Positions 46,628-56,975 of a stretch of 64,000 bases of DNA are shown in pieces. The notes beneath the pieces are model-generated. The model was not told where the DNA came from. It saw only the letters and a program-made list of their open reading frames with translations, and searched no databases. The DNA comes from Viola odorata (Eukaryota; Streptophyta; Magnoliopsida; Malpighiales; Violaceae). Every line of letters starts with the position of its first letter. The stretch's first letter is position 1. The stretch covers positions 20,548,443 through 20,612,442 of the forward strand of contig OY829538.1 of assembly GCA_963691705.1 (NCBI GenBank), in the 5' to 3' direction. A program made the position numbers and the translations under genes.

Positions 46628-47942
46628 TGATACGATCCTAGTTGCCTAGGGTTCGTAACGAGTACCTTTTTTATCTAGTTTTAAGGATTGGATTTTTACT
46701 GCGGAATGAATAACTCTCTTGAGTGCTTAAACCTCCTAACAAACCTGCATTAGGCAACCCAAGCTAAACAATTGAGATTCTTGAATCGAGTTCTAGACCT
46801 AGTAAGAGACCTGCCTTACTCAACCTGGGTGAAACGAATCAATGGGGTTTGAACTCTCGGTCTTTTACTTGCAGATCGACTTAAGTGTTCGGACTTAAGA
46901 AGTTACAAGGCTCACACGTGAACAATTGAGAAAATCCTCTCTTAATTTAATTGATAAAAAGCTTGTTTTACAATGAGCACAAAAGGTTTTATATATAGGC
47001 AAAGTGCCTAGTACTAGTTTAACTATAACTATAAGTTCTAATATGAGTAGTAATAGAAGTCCTATCTAATAAATAACTATAATAACTAAATAAACTAAAT
47101 AATAAATAGTTAATTAAGTTCCAGAAGCTTCAGAATCAAAGTCGCATGAATAGGCTCCAAGATGGGTCGCTTCCTCCAAGTCGGGCTTAGCCACCCGTTC
47201 ACACTGCGCGCCAAAATGTCTACTAACGTGAACTTTTGATTCGCTCGTCTAATTGGGATGATGCTGGTCCCAATTTTAATCTAACCCCCAAAAATAGTAG
47301 GAGGGTGATCCTCGTCCTAGTCCAGGCCTGACTAGTCTGAAGAATGGTCGTTGGCGTTGACGGACACATTTTGAAGTCCTTGTCTGCGTAGGATCGCTGT
47401 CAGCGAAAATGTCTCTTCTAATAACTCGCAAACGGCTCGTTTTTTTGAGATAAAAGTTTGTCACAATAGAGACAACATCATGAGGTTTCAGAAACATAGT
47501 TGATCACATGATTCTGACTTTTGTTCCTCCGACTGGGTTCGGACAAAGTCGCCTATTGCGTCTGCGCCTAGAGCTCCTGCGTGCGAGAATGTCATCTCAA
47601 ACCTTCTTGAGATCTAGTCGTCCAAATGCTCTAAAAATTGGTCATAACCTTCCTAAGACTCCAATCAGTCTTGTATATGTACTGGATCTCTAATTGAAGC
47701 CTCGCTTCCTTGATCTGGCTCGTGTAGATATGAAGGTGTGTGATAGGCGCTTCCAAGCTACCTTCCATGTCATCCTTTGCTTAAAGGCTTGCCCTAGCAG
47801 CTTCTCTGGCATTGTCTCCATGTCTAGAGGTTATATTAGCCTCATTGGCTGATCCATGACGTCTTTGGCTCAAATTCTTGGTTCGATCGGCCTTGGCCGC
47901 AAGGCGTGTGATGGGGCTAACCACGGGGCTAGGATCGAATGA
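46628..47942 (-). repeat. Element X2 3' LTR
   Basis: 1315 bp, the same length as the X1 3' LTR. Right end slightly mutated (GATCGAATGA for GATCGTATCA). Purine tract CGAAGGGGGAGGGAA (minus) lies beside it at 47943-47960. TATATATA at 46990-46997. Confidence 0.88.
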
Positions 47943-48456
47943 TTCCCTCCCCCTTCGAAAAGATTTGCCCTCGAATCTGCATCTAGACCTGCACCACAAT
48001 ACCTTAAGTTAGTCATATTAAAGTAAGCACAAATAGAACTAGGCCAACCTTGTAAAGTCAACTTGGTGGCTATGTCTTTGAATATGGCAATGCATCGGGT
48101 AAGACCATTGCACCAAGCGGTCTTCTTCACTTGAACTTGGTTTGGGAATTGTCTCCGGCATAAGCGCTACCAACCCAAGCTCTTATCTTGAGGGATCCAC
48201 TCATCCTTCCATGGTTTCTCAAAGTTGCCATCTTGACACTCAAGCACGCACCATAACGCTTGGCTTATCCATGGGTTATCTGCATTACTTCGATCCCCTT
48301 GCTACTACTTATACTAAACAATATACTCAAAGGCACTAATATTAAACCAAATAATGTTATATGAATGAAACCATATATGAGTTTAAGCAATAATCCAAAA
48401 ACAATTGCATGTACCGAAAGGAAGTAAGTAAATAAAATAAATTGAAAGCATTGCTT
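47943..48456 (-). other. X2 3' untranslated region and polypurine tract
   Basis: Non-coding, matches 5455-5953. Contains the purine tract and the GATTCGAGGGCAAATCTTTT block shared in form with B and V. No gene seen. Confidence 0.6.
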
Positions 48457-49908
48457 TCATGTAAACTCATACTTACAAACCAAAACATGCCATGAGGACT
48501 CAACTGTCCATTGATCCACATTGCTTGAAACTCTGAATTGTGGTCGACAAGATGTCTCTAGTAGCATCTTCATCCTCGACCTCCTCCACAATTCCATCCG
48601 TGAGTAGCTAAGTGACTCCCCCCTATGATTACTAACAATACTCCAAGGAACAACATGTGAAAGTATAACATACTTAAATAATATATTAGTAAAGGATGTA
48701 CCCCAATGATGTATCAAACCATCAAACACATCAAGCTCATCAAAATTTCGCAAAAGATTGTGTGACCTATATAAGCGATTTCGCTTGAATAGGCTTCCCT
48801 TAAGTCCAGTCGACTTACCCATAATTTTATCATAAATTTCACACATGGCAGAATGATTATATAAAATAAATTCATGTGAAGATTTAATTAAATTTGTGTT
48901 AGGGAAAAGGTTGTACACATCTTTCGGCCTAGCTAACATACCAAACCGCTTGCGCTTTCGCAAGCAGTTTTCAAAGGTATATAACTTGGGCATTGGCTCT
49001 TGTATATAATCATCATTAATTAAATTAATTTTAATACCAGTACCATTAAAATTAATGATGCTCATATACTCATACAAATCGCTCCTTAGGAAAGAGAACC
49101 ATACCATACCCTTTCGGTTACGGTTTGCCGAAATATGCACCACGGAAGCACAAAGCTCTTTCCCTCTTCTTGGTGGTAAGGTAAGAGGCTTCTCCTCTGC
49201 CAAAAACCTTCTCTTATTCAGCTCATGATAATAAACAACAAAAGTAAAGGAAACAAACAAATTACGGTTAGAAAGATCAAGGCGCATTGGACAAAAATTC
49301 AGCTTTTGGTAGCTTACGCCAAAATAGTTTTTGCTCACTTCTGTCCCAATGGCATATTCATTCTCTCCTTTTGTATTCATGCCAACTAACTCATGCTCTC
49401 TATTTTCATGCGGGCTGTTTTGACTCTTATCTCTTATCCCATGCTCGTTTTTTTCATGGGGGCTATTTTTCTTTTTATCTTCTTTCCCATGCTCGCTCTT
49501 TTCATGGGAGCTATTTTTCTCTCTTATGCCCTCTTTCTTTTCACTCAACTCTCCATTTTCACAAGTGCCATTATCATCTCCTAACCCATGGTCTACTTTA
49601 TGTGTGAGCTCCTCCATGAGACTAGAATAACGCTCGGACCAAGTCTTATCAACGACATCACTCTTTCCTATCTTGGGCGACTTAACCTCACCACTGTCCT
49701 TAATGATCACTCTATTATTGGCACATTGGCTCGAAGTGTACCCTCGACATGTATATGCATGGCATAGAATATCTCGCGTCTGCACATGAGTTGATGAAGG
49801 AACGTCGCTCGCCAAAGAAGTATTGGGGTCGTTCCTCTGCTTGCGATCGTCGTGCAATGATCCTCGCGCATCATAGTACTCATCATAGTACCTCTGCCAA
49901 ATACTCAT
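48457..49908 (-). CDS. X ORF: degenerate zinc knuckle, charged repeats and an unknown C-terminal domain
   Basis: Open for 483 codons, ATG at 49908 (MSIWQRYYDEYYDARG). Residues ~1-30 look like the basic linker of chromovirus gag; ~45-70 hold a decayed CCHC knuckle followed by VIIKDSGEVKS, a chromovirus-like tail. About 120-190 is a Lys/Glu/His-rich stretch with three units of the type NSPHEKNEHG. The last ~290 residues (from YQKLNFCPMRLDLSN to CKYEFT) match no enzyme domain I know. X1 keeps this domain closely in sequence although it is broken, so it was probably under selection once. The gag core is missing, so it is unlikely to build particles alone. Not the product of a usual pol gene; perhaps captured or newly evolved sequence. 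Confidence 0.65.
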   Translation of the reverse strand: MSIWQRYYDEYYDARGSLHDDRKQRNDPNTSLASDVPSSTHVQTRDILCHAYTCRGYTSSQCANNRVIIKDSGEVKSPKIGKSDVVDKTWSERYSSLMEELTHKVDHGLGDDNGTCENGELSEKKEGIREKNSSHEKSEHGKEDKKKNSPHEKNEHGIRDKSQNSPHENREHELVGMNTKGENEYAIGTEVSKNYFGVSYQKLNFCPMRLDLSNRNLFVSFTFVVYYHELNKRRFLAEEKPLTLPPRRGKELCASVVHISANRNRKGMVWFSFLRSDLYEYMSIINFNGTGIKINLINDDYIQEPMPKLYTFENCLRKRKRFGMLARPKDVYNLFPNTNLIKSSHEFILYNHSAMCEIYDKIMGKSTGLKGSLFKRNRLYRSHNLLRNFDELDVFDGLIHHWGTSFTNILFKYVILSHVVPWSIVSNHRGESLSYSRMELWRRSRMKMLLETSCRPQFRVSSNVDQWTVESSWHVLVCKYEFT

Positions 49909-50071
49909 TCGGGCTTTCCGTTCCTTTAAAATGTGGAAATCTCATTTTGAAGCTTCCTAGGTTTGCATCACCTTGCTTCCCAAACCTAGGCCCCCTCTCT
50001 TCAAACCTCTTTCGCCTCTCATAGGCAAACTCCTCATCTTCTGAAGAATGGTATACCATCCTGAAATTCAC
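49883..50071 (-). pseudogene. Gag N-terminal remnant in X2
   Basis: 62 codons. The part reading MRFPHFKGTESPNEYL resembles the start of the chromovirus gag core (compare MKIPSLDGKDDPDAYL in B). It overlaps the X ORF start in another frame; the gag core that should follow is deleted at this junction. Confidence 0.55.
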
Positions 50072-50763
50072 AACACTAAAGAAAACAAATGTAAAATTGT
50101 CCTAAGAACTAGCACTCCCTCACGTGTTTACTCTAGTGTTTAATCTCTCTATTACTCTCACAAATTCACTCACAATGTTCTTGCAATTTCTCATGAGCAA
50201 ACGCCAATGACTCAAGAATTTCAAAGGAAAGCTTCCAAAATGATGCTCAAAGACAACTAGATTCAAAACAATTTTTGATGCTCAACAAGAAGTTTAGTTG
50301 AAAAGAGCAATCAACTAAATAATTGTTGGGCTGGAATAGAAGAGATTTTATATAGGCAGAATCAAAGAAAGCTCAAAAATAGACTCGAAAGGAGTTAAAC
50401 AAATCGCAAAACTCTGTAGTATTTTGTATTTTATTTTTCGTTCTATTTCGAATTTTAATTTTTTTGACTTTTTTGTGACTGTTCGAACGAAACTAAATAA
50501 AAAATAAATAAAAGACTCTTTTTGGTATTATTGACTCTTTTTGGATAGGAAGTAAAGACACAAATCGAACTACGATTTGTTACACAAAACGCAAATTGAT
50601 CTAGAACCCTAGATCTACTCGACACAACAAAACAAACTAACACAATGGGACGCAAGGACATTGATTATAGATTGGGAAGAAGAAGAATCAACCTCAACAA
50701 AGAAAATAAAATAATTAAAGGGATAGATACCAAACCTTTAATGCCTTGAGCTCCGCTACCAAC
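50072..50763 (-). other. X2 leader and primer-binding site
   Basis: Non-coding leader homologous to that of B when read on the minus strand. At the LTR edge it reads GTTGGTAGCGGAGCTC, close to the B primer site. Confidence 0.65.
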
Positions 50764-51917
50764 TGATACGATCCTATTTGCCTAGGGTTCGTAACGAGTA
50801 GCTTTTTGATCTAGTTCGAAGGATTGGATTTTGACTGTGGAATGAATAACTCTCTTGAGTGCTTAAACCTCCTAACAGGCCTGTGTTAGGCAACCAAGCT
50901 AAACAATTGAGGTTCTTGAATCGAGTTCTAGACCTAGTAAGAGACCTGCCTTACTCAACCTAGGTGAAACTAATCAATGGGATTTGAACTCTCGGTTTTT
51001 TACTTGCAGATCGACTTAAGCGTTCGGACTTAAGAAGTTATAAGGCTCATACGTGAACAATTGAGAAAATCCTCTCTGAATTTAATTCATAAAAAGCTTA
51101 TTTTAGAATGAGCACAAAAGGCTCTATATATAGGTAAAGTGCCTTGTACTAGTTTAACTATAACTATAAGTTCTAATATGAGTGGAATAGAAGTCCTATC
51201 TAATAAATAACTATAATAACTAAATAAAATAAATAATAAATACTTAATTAAGTTCCAGAAGCTTCAGAATCATAGTCGCACGAATGGGCTCCAAGATAGG
51301 CCGCTTCCTCCAAGTCGAGCTTGGCCACGCTTTCACACTGCGCTCCAAAATGTCCACCACCCTTAACTTTTGATTAGCTCATATGATTGGGGTGAAACTG
51401 GTCCCAATCGAAAGCTAACACCCAAAAATAGTAGGAGAGTGATCCTCGTCCTGGTCTGGGCCTGGCTGGTCCAAATAATAGTCATTGGCATTGACAGATG
51501 TGTTTTGAAGTCCTTGTCTGCGTTGGATTGCTGTTAGCAAAAATGTCTCTTCTAATAACTCGCCAACGGCTCGTCTGTTTGAGATAAAAGTTTGTCACAG
51601 TAGAGACAACAACCTGATGTTTCAGAAACATGGTCGATCGTATGATTCTGACTTCTGTAGCTTCGACTGGGTTCGGATAAAGTTTCCTATTGCGTTTGCG
51701 CCTAGAATTCCTACGAGTGAGAATGTCATCTCGAATCTTTCTAGCAGCTTGCCCTAGCAGCTTATCCTTCCTTATCTCTATGTCCAGAGGTTGTATTAGC
51801 CTCACTTACTACTCCATGACATCTTTGGCTAGATGTCTTGGTTCGATTGGCCTTAGCCGCAAGGCGTATGCGCGTTGTGTGTGCAATGGGGCTAGCCACG
51901 GGGCTAGGATTGTATCA
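50764..51917 (-). repeat. Element X2 5' LTR
   Basis: 1154 bp, TGATACGATCCTAT to GGATTGTATCA. Lacks about 160 bp near 51740 relative to the other X LTRs. Promoter box TATATATA at 51125-51132 (minus). Confidence 0.88.
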
Positions 51918-52343
51918 CATAGAGACGAGGACCACGTTGATTCTAATATAAACAACATCAACATGAAGATCCCATCATTGGACAGGAAAGACGATCCCGA
52001 CACGTATCTCATGTGGGAACGAAAGGTGGCGTCCACCTTTCTTTTCCATAATTATTCGATGGATATACAGTTCATTGGTGGGAGCAAATTAACCAAGAAC
52101 GCATCCAACTTCGATACGGACCCGTGACTACATGGGAAGATATAAAAGTGCTAATGAAAGAGAGCTTTGTGCCCCTTATTTTCAGCGTGATCTTCACCAA
52201 TGATTACAATCTCTAACTCAAGGAAGTACAAGCGTTAGCGAATACTTCAATGAGATGGAGATAGCGTTGTCAAGAGCACAAATGGTTGACCGGGTTGAAG
52301 CCACGATGGTGAGGTTTTTAAACGGCCTCAATCATGAGATAGT
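51918..52343 (+). pseudogene. gag: B2 gag core, cut by Z
   Basis: CATAGAGACGAGG onward matches 27925-28345 in B1, with the same shortened gag core and the same frame break after DTDP. It ends at GAGATAGT where Z begins. Confidence 0.75.
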
Positions 52344-54010
52344 TGATGCGTGCTTGTCGAGGGTACGATCAAACAAATAATAAAGACCTGCTATCAAGTG
52401 CATAATAAGTTGTGCATAGTGGTAACAGGGTTGATCCACGGAGACTAGGGCAAGATGCTAACTTTCATGCATGATAAAGACAAACAAACCGAGACAGCAA
52501 CAGGGGGGGGGGGGGGGGGTTGGTTGGCTAACAAGTTAACCAAGAGAGATAAGAGCTAACAAGTTAACTAATAAAAACAGTAATCGAGGGCATGAAAAGT
52601 AAAAAGCACTAAAAGTAAGTCAAGGGCAAGACAGATAAACAAGATAACAAATAAAGACATGAAAGTAGATGAGAAAGATTCCTAGCAAAGGTTTTTCTCG
52701 GGTTGCGTCGAGGGTATGAAAATCATCGATGTAGAAATATTCTATTCCTATGTCATAGACATGCTAAAAGAGTCATGTTTCTTAAGAGAAGCCACCCCCC
52801 CCCCCCCCCCCCCCCTCCCTTGCGTTTCCACATATGAGGTGGCCTTGACGTTTTGCCGTCCCCCCAGGCACGAATGTGGGGAGGCAATACTCAAAATGCC
52901 CATGAAGTGGAGGTAAGACATATCTAGGGCGTGACATCTCAGTGTGTCAAGCTCGCATCACATAACCTAATCGACCGTTTACCCCTAGACGAAAGACCTC
53001 TCGCGATGTCCCCACTAGGTGTCTACTACTCTTAATGGCCTCACGTCAGTTATTACCATTAAGATGACATTAATCTAGAGGGATTGACTAGTAGGTAATT
53101 AAGCTTCCAATAAACCCCAAAAGAATTGAATCGAAAAGGAAAACCAATAGGTAATTAAGCTTCCAATAGTCCTAGACGAATTAAAATCGATAAACAACCA
53201 AATACAATATTAAGAATATATTAAACACATTTAGGCCTCTTAACTACCCATGCAACCTTCAAATAACCTTTGCTAAGAACAAGACAAATCAACTACTCAT
53301 GCTGGAAAATAGACAAATCTAGATCTAGAAAGCAAAACAAGTAAAGAAGAGATAAAAGGAGAAAACTAGTAAATATTACCAACATAGACGGAGGGGAGAA
53401 AACTGAAGAGAAGCACACAAAAAGATCTACTATGAATATGTGGTAGGTTATCTCCCTTAAACCCTAAAAACTAAAGTCTTATATAGGCCCTCTTGCCCAC
53501 AAGAAGAAAACGCCAGCTAGGGGATTACAAAAAGACAAAATCCAACTAAGGAGTTAAAAAACATGGAATAAATCTCTTTGATCCGAAAGGGGATATTCTG
53601 GGAATATTCTGGAAGCACACGACGTCGAGGGCAAGACGATATACTAGCCTCGAGGGCATGACGACTAAAGAGAATATTCTTGGGGATCTGCGCGAAATCT
53701 TCTAGAAGACATCAGAGGTGACACGTGGGAGCACGACAATGAGGAAACGTAGAAATAACGCTTTTGGTCTGTCCAGGGCAAGATGATGGAAACCACAACA
53801 AGGCCTCGATGGCAAAGTTGGTGTTTGACCTCGACGCTAGTCTTGAAGCTTGAAATCCGCAGAAATCACCCGGAAAGTATGTGTTTTCTCATATTCCTCC
53901 CTTTTGGCCTAGATCTGCAATAAAGATGGGAATGAGAGCAAATTAGCAGTATCATGCCATAAATCAAAGTGATAATGAAGGGGAAAACAAGTATAAAATT
54001 CACGCTATCA
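52344..54010 (-). repeat. Element Z 3' LTR
   Basis: 1667 bp. Starts TGATGCGTGCTTGTCGAGGG on the plus strand and ends CACGCTATCA. It is related to the Athila Y LTR in blocks (for example CATATGTGGAAAC), but diverged. TATA box at 53479-53486 (minus CTATATAA). Contains G17-19 near 52503 and a C22-23 run near 52793. Confidence 0.85.
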
Positions 54011-54444
54011 AACATCCCCACACTGCCCAATGTTCGCCCTCGAGCATTCACAAAACTGAAAATTACCTGAAGAGATAGACAAACACAATTAATCGACACA
54101 TAAGCACAAATCAGCACTCAGCTAGACTTCGCACAAACTCATCCTCACCTAGAAGAAACCTGCATTAAATCAGAAGGGTAACGACCCTAAAGATTAAACT
54201 TTCCCACATCAAGGCCCTATCCTCACAAAGTAATCAAATAGGAAAACTAGTAGCTGATCAAACTCCTAATAAATCCTAGATGAAATGGCACTCATACTCA
54301 CAAACAGAGCTAGGTGTTTAATCGCTCAAAACTAAATGCACAAAGCACAGTACAAAGTCAAACTTGCACATCAATCCGAGTACTGTAGTACACATACATG
54401 GGCAATCATCAATCGGAAAGAACAGCGCATCAGTAAAAAGAAAG
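54011..54444 (-). other. Z interior, polypurine end
   Basis: Reversed CAGTGTGGGGATG tract at about 54011-54024 next to the LTR, then non-coding Athila 3' region up to the Tat2 insertion. No gene seen. Confidence 0.65.
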
Positions 54445-54918
54445 TGATAAGATCCGGACTCCTGTTGGAGGGCAAAAGGGGAAGATGGCTTCTTGGAGTT
54501 GCTGTTCACCACCGTCCGATGTACCTGCAAAGCGCCGAAGAACTCCGATGCTTAAGTCAGTGAGAGTGGTGAGAATAGCAGAGTTTTGTCCAGCAATCCT
54601 AGGCTTACCTTTCTCCCTGATCTTAGGGGTATTTATAAGCAGAAAACTGAGTATTTCCTAGGAAAATCCTGTTATTTATGGGTGATAACGGGTTTGATAG
54701 GCGGCTGGAGTTCCCCGGTAATGAAGTGCGTTATTGTTGCGCGCTATCTAGGGATGGGATAATGCCGTGTTGATGGAGCCCCCCCACCGATGTCGACCAT
54801 CCCTAGATCCTGGTATGAGGTGACGGCTACATTGATCTTGCCGACAGCTACAGTACTCCTGTCCCCCTCATGGGGTTTATGGACGATAACACCCTCAAAG
54901 TCTCATTTATTGTTATCA
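54445..54918 (-). repeat. Tat2 3' LTR
   Basis: 474 bp, TGATAAGATCCGG to ATTGTTATCA. TATAAATA (minus) at 54630-54637. Shares blocks with the Tat1 LTR, such as TACCTGCAAAGCG and GGGGTATTTATA. Confidence 0.92.
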
Positions 54919-55118
54919 TAAGCCCAACCAAAAATGAGCCCGAGTGTTTACCAAGGGCTGCCGCTTCCTTTTCGGCCTTGTCTACCTAATGATCTTTAAG
55001 ATAATGAGGTGACTTGATAACGCATTTTTTCGCACCATCATTCTTAGGGGCCTATAAAGTGAATCTTCCTCCGCTTCGACTCTTCACATTTTTCTGCATT
55101 TATCTCGGCCTTTTCATC
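54919..55118 (+). promoter_or_regulatory. Promoter region of antisense ORF A (Tat2)
   Basis: Begins TAAGCCCAACCAAAAATGAGC (the purine-tract side, cf. Tat1). TATAAAG at 55053-55059, 60 bp before the ORF A ATG. Confidence 0.55.
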
Positions 55119-55502
55119 ATGGATGATTTGACAAAGAACTTCTTGATCTCAAAGGCTCACACTCTGAAAAACCTCAACCAAGCCGATGTGGGCTTTCTGG
55201 AAAACATGCTAACCAAAACCTCTGAGGATATTCTGGAGCTTCAGGGGATGATGACCCCTCTTTTGTCCAGGCAAGGTGCCGCTTCAATGGAGGATTTCAG
55301 TCCACTAAAGAATGTGTCTAAGTTGGCTGCTGTTGTTTCCCGCATCCAGGTGGTCATCACCATGCTGCAACAATGGAAGGATATGCTGGGATATTGCTTT
55401 GAGGGCATGAGGGTTTCCTCCTCCGAACTGACTTTGGTGGCGGATGCCCTGTGAGAGATTCCTACTCTGCCAGAGGATAACGATGCTGGGTCCCATGCTT
55501 GA
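55119..55502 (+). pseudogene. Antisense ORF A of Tat2
   Basis: MDDLTKNFLISKAHTLKNL start, about 127 codons, one TGA at 55452-55454 after VADAL, then the acidic EDNDAGSHA tail. Co-linear with Tat1 ORF A, which is broken at a different codon; together they define one ORF. AATAAA at 55582. Confidence 0.68.
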
Positions 55503-56026
55503 CAGCCGACCGTCGTCATTTTCTTTTTTCTTTTTATGCCTTTGCTGTACGCGCTTAGACACTTAGGCCATTTAGGCTGCGAATAAATAAAAATGCTTTT
55601 TTCTGTTATCTCCTTTGTTGTCTTCTACTTCTGATGTCGTATGAATCGTCATGCCAGTTGGGGCAGTTGCAAGCCCAACTGAAAATGAGTGCTCTGCGGG
55701 ACGTATTCTCATAATACTCGCGTTCCTTATCCTCCAATTGACAATAAATGTTTTACTCAGCCGTTTCTTGTATTTGACTTTATGCTGCACTCCCAATGGT
55801 GAATGATTGGGGATTTTTTTGGCGCCTCTTGATTAGCGCAACTTTCCAGTAGGTGCGATCACGCAAGATCGGATTCTGTAATTATGATAATTCTTCTTGA
55901 AATGCATTAATTATCCTGGTGCAAAAAGGCAGGAAAGTCCCTTCACCATGACTATTTAATAGGGTTTTCCTTTCTTTTTTCTGTTCATCTTCATTTCATT
56001 TTACTGTTGAAATTACTTGCCATCTC
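55503..56026 (+). promoter_or_regulatory. Spacer between antisense ORFs A and B (Tat2)
   Basis: AATAAA at 55582-55587; TATTTAATA at 55953-55961, 66 bp before ORF B. The block with AAGGCAGGA near 55928 is shared with Tat1. No other gene. Confidence 0.55.
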
Positions 56027-56485
56027 ATGACTGACTCATATTCCATGGATGCTGCCGAACGTGGCTCCCTACCAACACCTCTAACTTCTCTAAATTCTAA
56101 CGATCCTTCTCCTCCGTGCCTGAAAAGGTAGTTCTCTCGTCGTAAGAATCGTAAGAGGTTGAAGAAGAAGACCTTCGAGACTGTCAGTATGTCTTCTGAC
56201 TTCTACGTCCCTTCTGTACGGAAGGGTGATGAACTATTTCCTCACATTAGTCATTTCTTGGAAAGAGAGTCTACTGGTGATACCGGTTCTAAAATTACGG
56301 CCTCTACCGTCAAGGGGAATTCGGGTACGATTCCTCCAAAGGTGAATAGGGCTTCAGAGGGTCCTTGGCTAGAGTGAGGCAAAGAGAAAAAGGCTGACGA
56401 TCCTTTTCCTTTACTTGACATGGAGCTGCCGTCTTTGGATGGAGATGATTTCTACTGGCCTTCTTACTGGCTTGATGAGGACTGA
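56027..56485 (+). pseudogene. Antisense ORF B of Tat2
   Basis: ATG at 56027 (MTDSYSMDAAERG), Ser/Pro-rich N-terminus, basic cluster SRRKNRKRLKKKTFE, and a C-terminus with FYWPSYWLDED. Stops at 56129 (TAG) and about 56375 (TGA); otherwise in one frame to 56485. It matches Tat1 ORF B in order and in both end motifs. Confidence 0.6.
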
Positions 56486-56975
56486 CTTTGCGCGTTATGC
56501 ACCTTGTAGATGCCATATGGCTTTATGAATTATTTGCAACTATCCTTTGTTACCGTTTTCGCACTTTCTTCCCAATTTCTTTAATACCTAACGCAAACGC
56601 GTCAGTCATTTTGAAGTAACTGTTTTGTAACCGTTTGACAGTCAAAATTAACCGCTCCTCGAAAAGACGTGACGAGTAACTACTTGGTCTTAAATTCTTC
56701 TTTAATATGTTTCCACGTGGCTTCTTCCTTCCTACACGTGTCGTCATATGATTGGTTGTTCAATTAATGTGGTGGCACTTAGTCCTTTAAGAGGAGACTA
56801 TTTTCTCTTCCTTACTCTTTTTGCCCTCATTTCAAATTTCTCTTTTTTCTTTTCCTTTTGCTTTATCACGAAGAATTCCTTGCTCGTCCGCCTTCCACCA
56901 CTGGCTTGCCTGCAATTCTTTGCTTTCAAGGTATTTCACTCCATCATTTTCAGATTTTCTTTTCGCTGGTTCGTT
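56486..56975 (+). promoter_or_regulatory. Promoter region of antisense ORF C (Tat2)
   Basis: G-boxes CACGTG at 56714-56719 (CCACGTGGC) and 56735-56740, TTTAAGAGG at 56786-56794, ATG at 56976. Spacing is close to that in Tat1. Confidence 0.5.

Larger units (their letters stand above)
46628..51917 (-). mobile_element. Element X2: non-autonomous LTR retrotransposon with intact ORF
   Basis: 5,290 bp, minus orientation. 3' LTR 46628-47942, interior 47943-50763, 5' LTR 50764-51917. Flanks CCTAG and CATAG. It sits at the same gag position in B2 as X1 in B1. It holds a 483-codon ORF and a separate gag N-terminal remnant; no RT, RNase H or integrase. LTR termini form a long inverted repeat (TGATACGATCCTAG / CTAGGATCGTATCA). 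Confidence 0.85.
32386..52343 (+). mobile_element. Element B2: second copy in tandem (contains Tat1 and X2, cut by Z)
   Basis: Three separated pieces, 32386-33388, 46372-46627 and 51918-52343, line up in order with 2882-4139 plus 27925-28345 of B1. The pieces are separated by Tat1 and X2 and end where Z begins. No 3' LTR is inside the window. Together with B1 it forms LTR-internal-LTR-internal. Confidence 0.8.

Noticed and set aside
47508..47693. Short plus-strand frames in X LTRs (also 4953-5333, 27351-27747, 51690-51900)
   Set aside because: They recur with the LTR, start at different points and are broken differently; no sign of selection.
49287..49607. 106-codon plus-strand frame opposite the X ORF (also 6868-7104)
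   Set aside because: Mirror of the Lys/Glu-rich repeat on the other strand, giving Leu/Phe/Ser-rich nonsense; shadow of the minus ORF.
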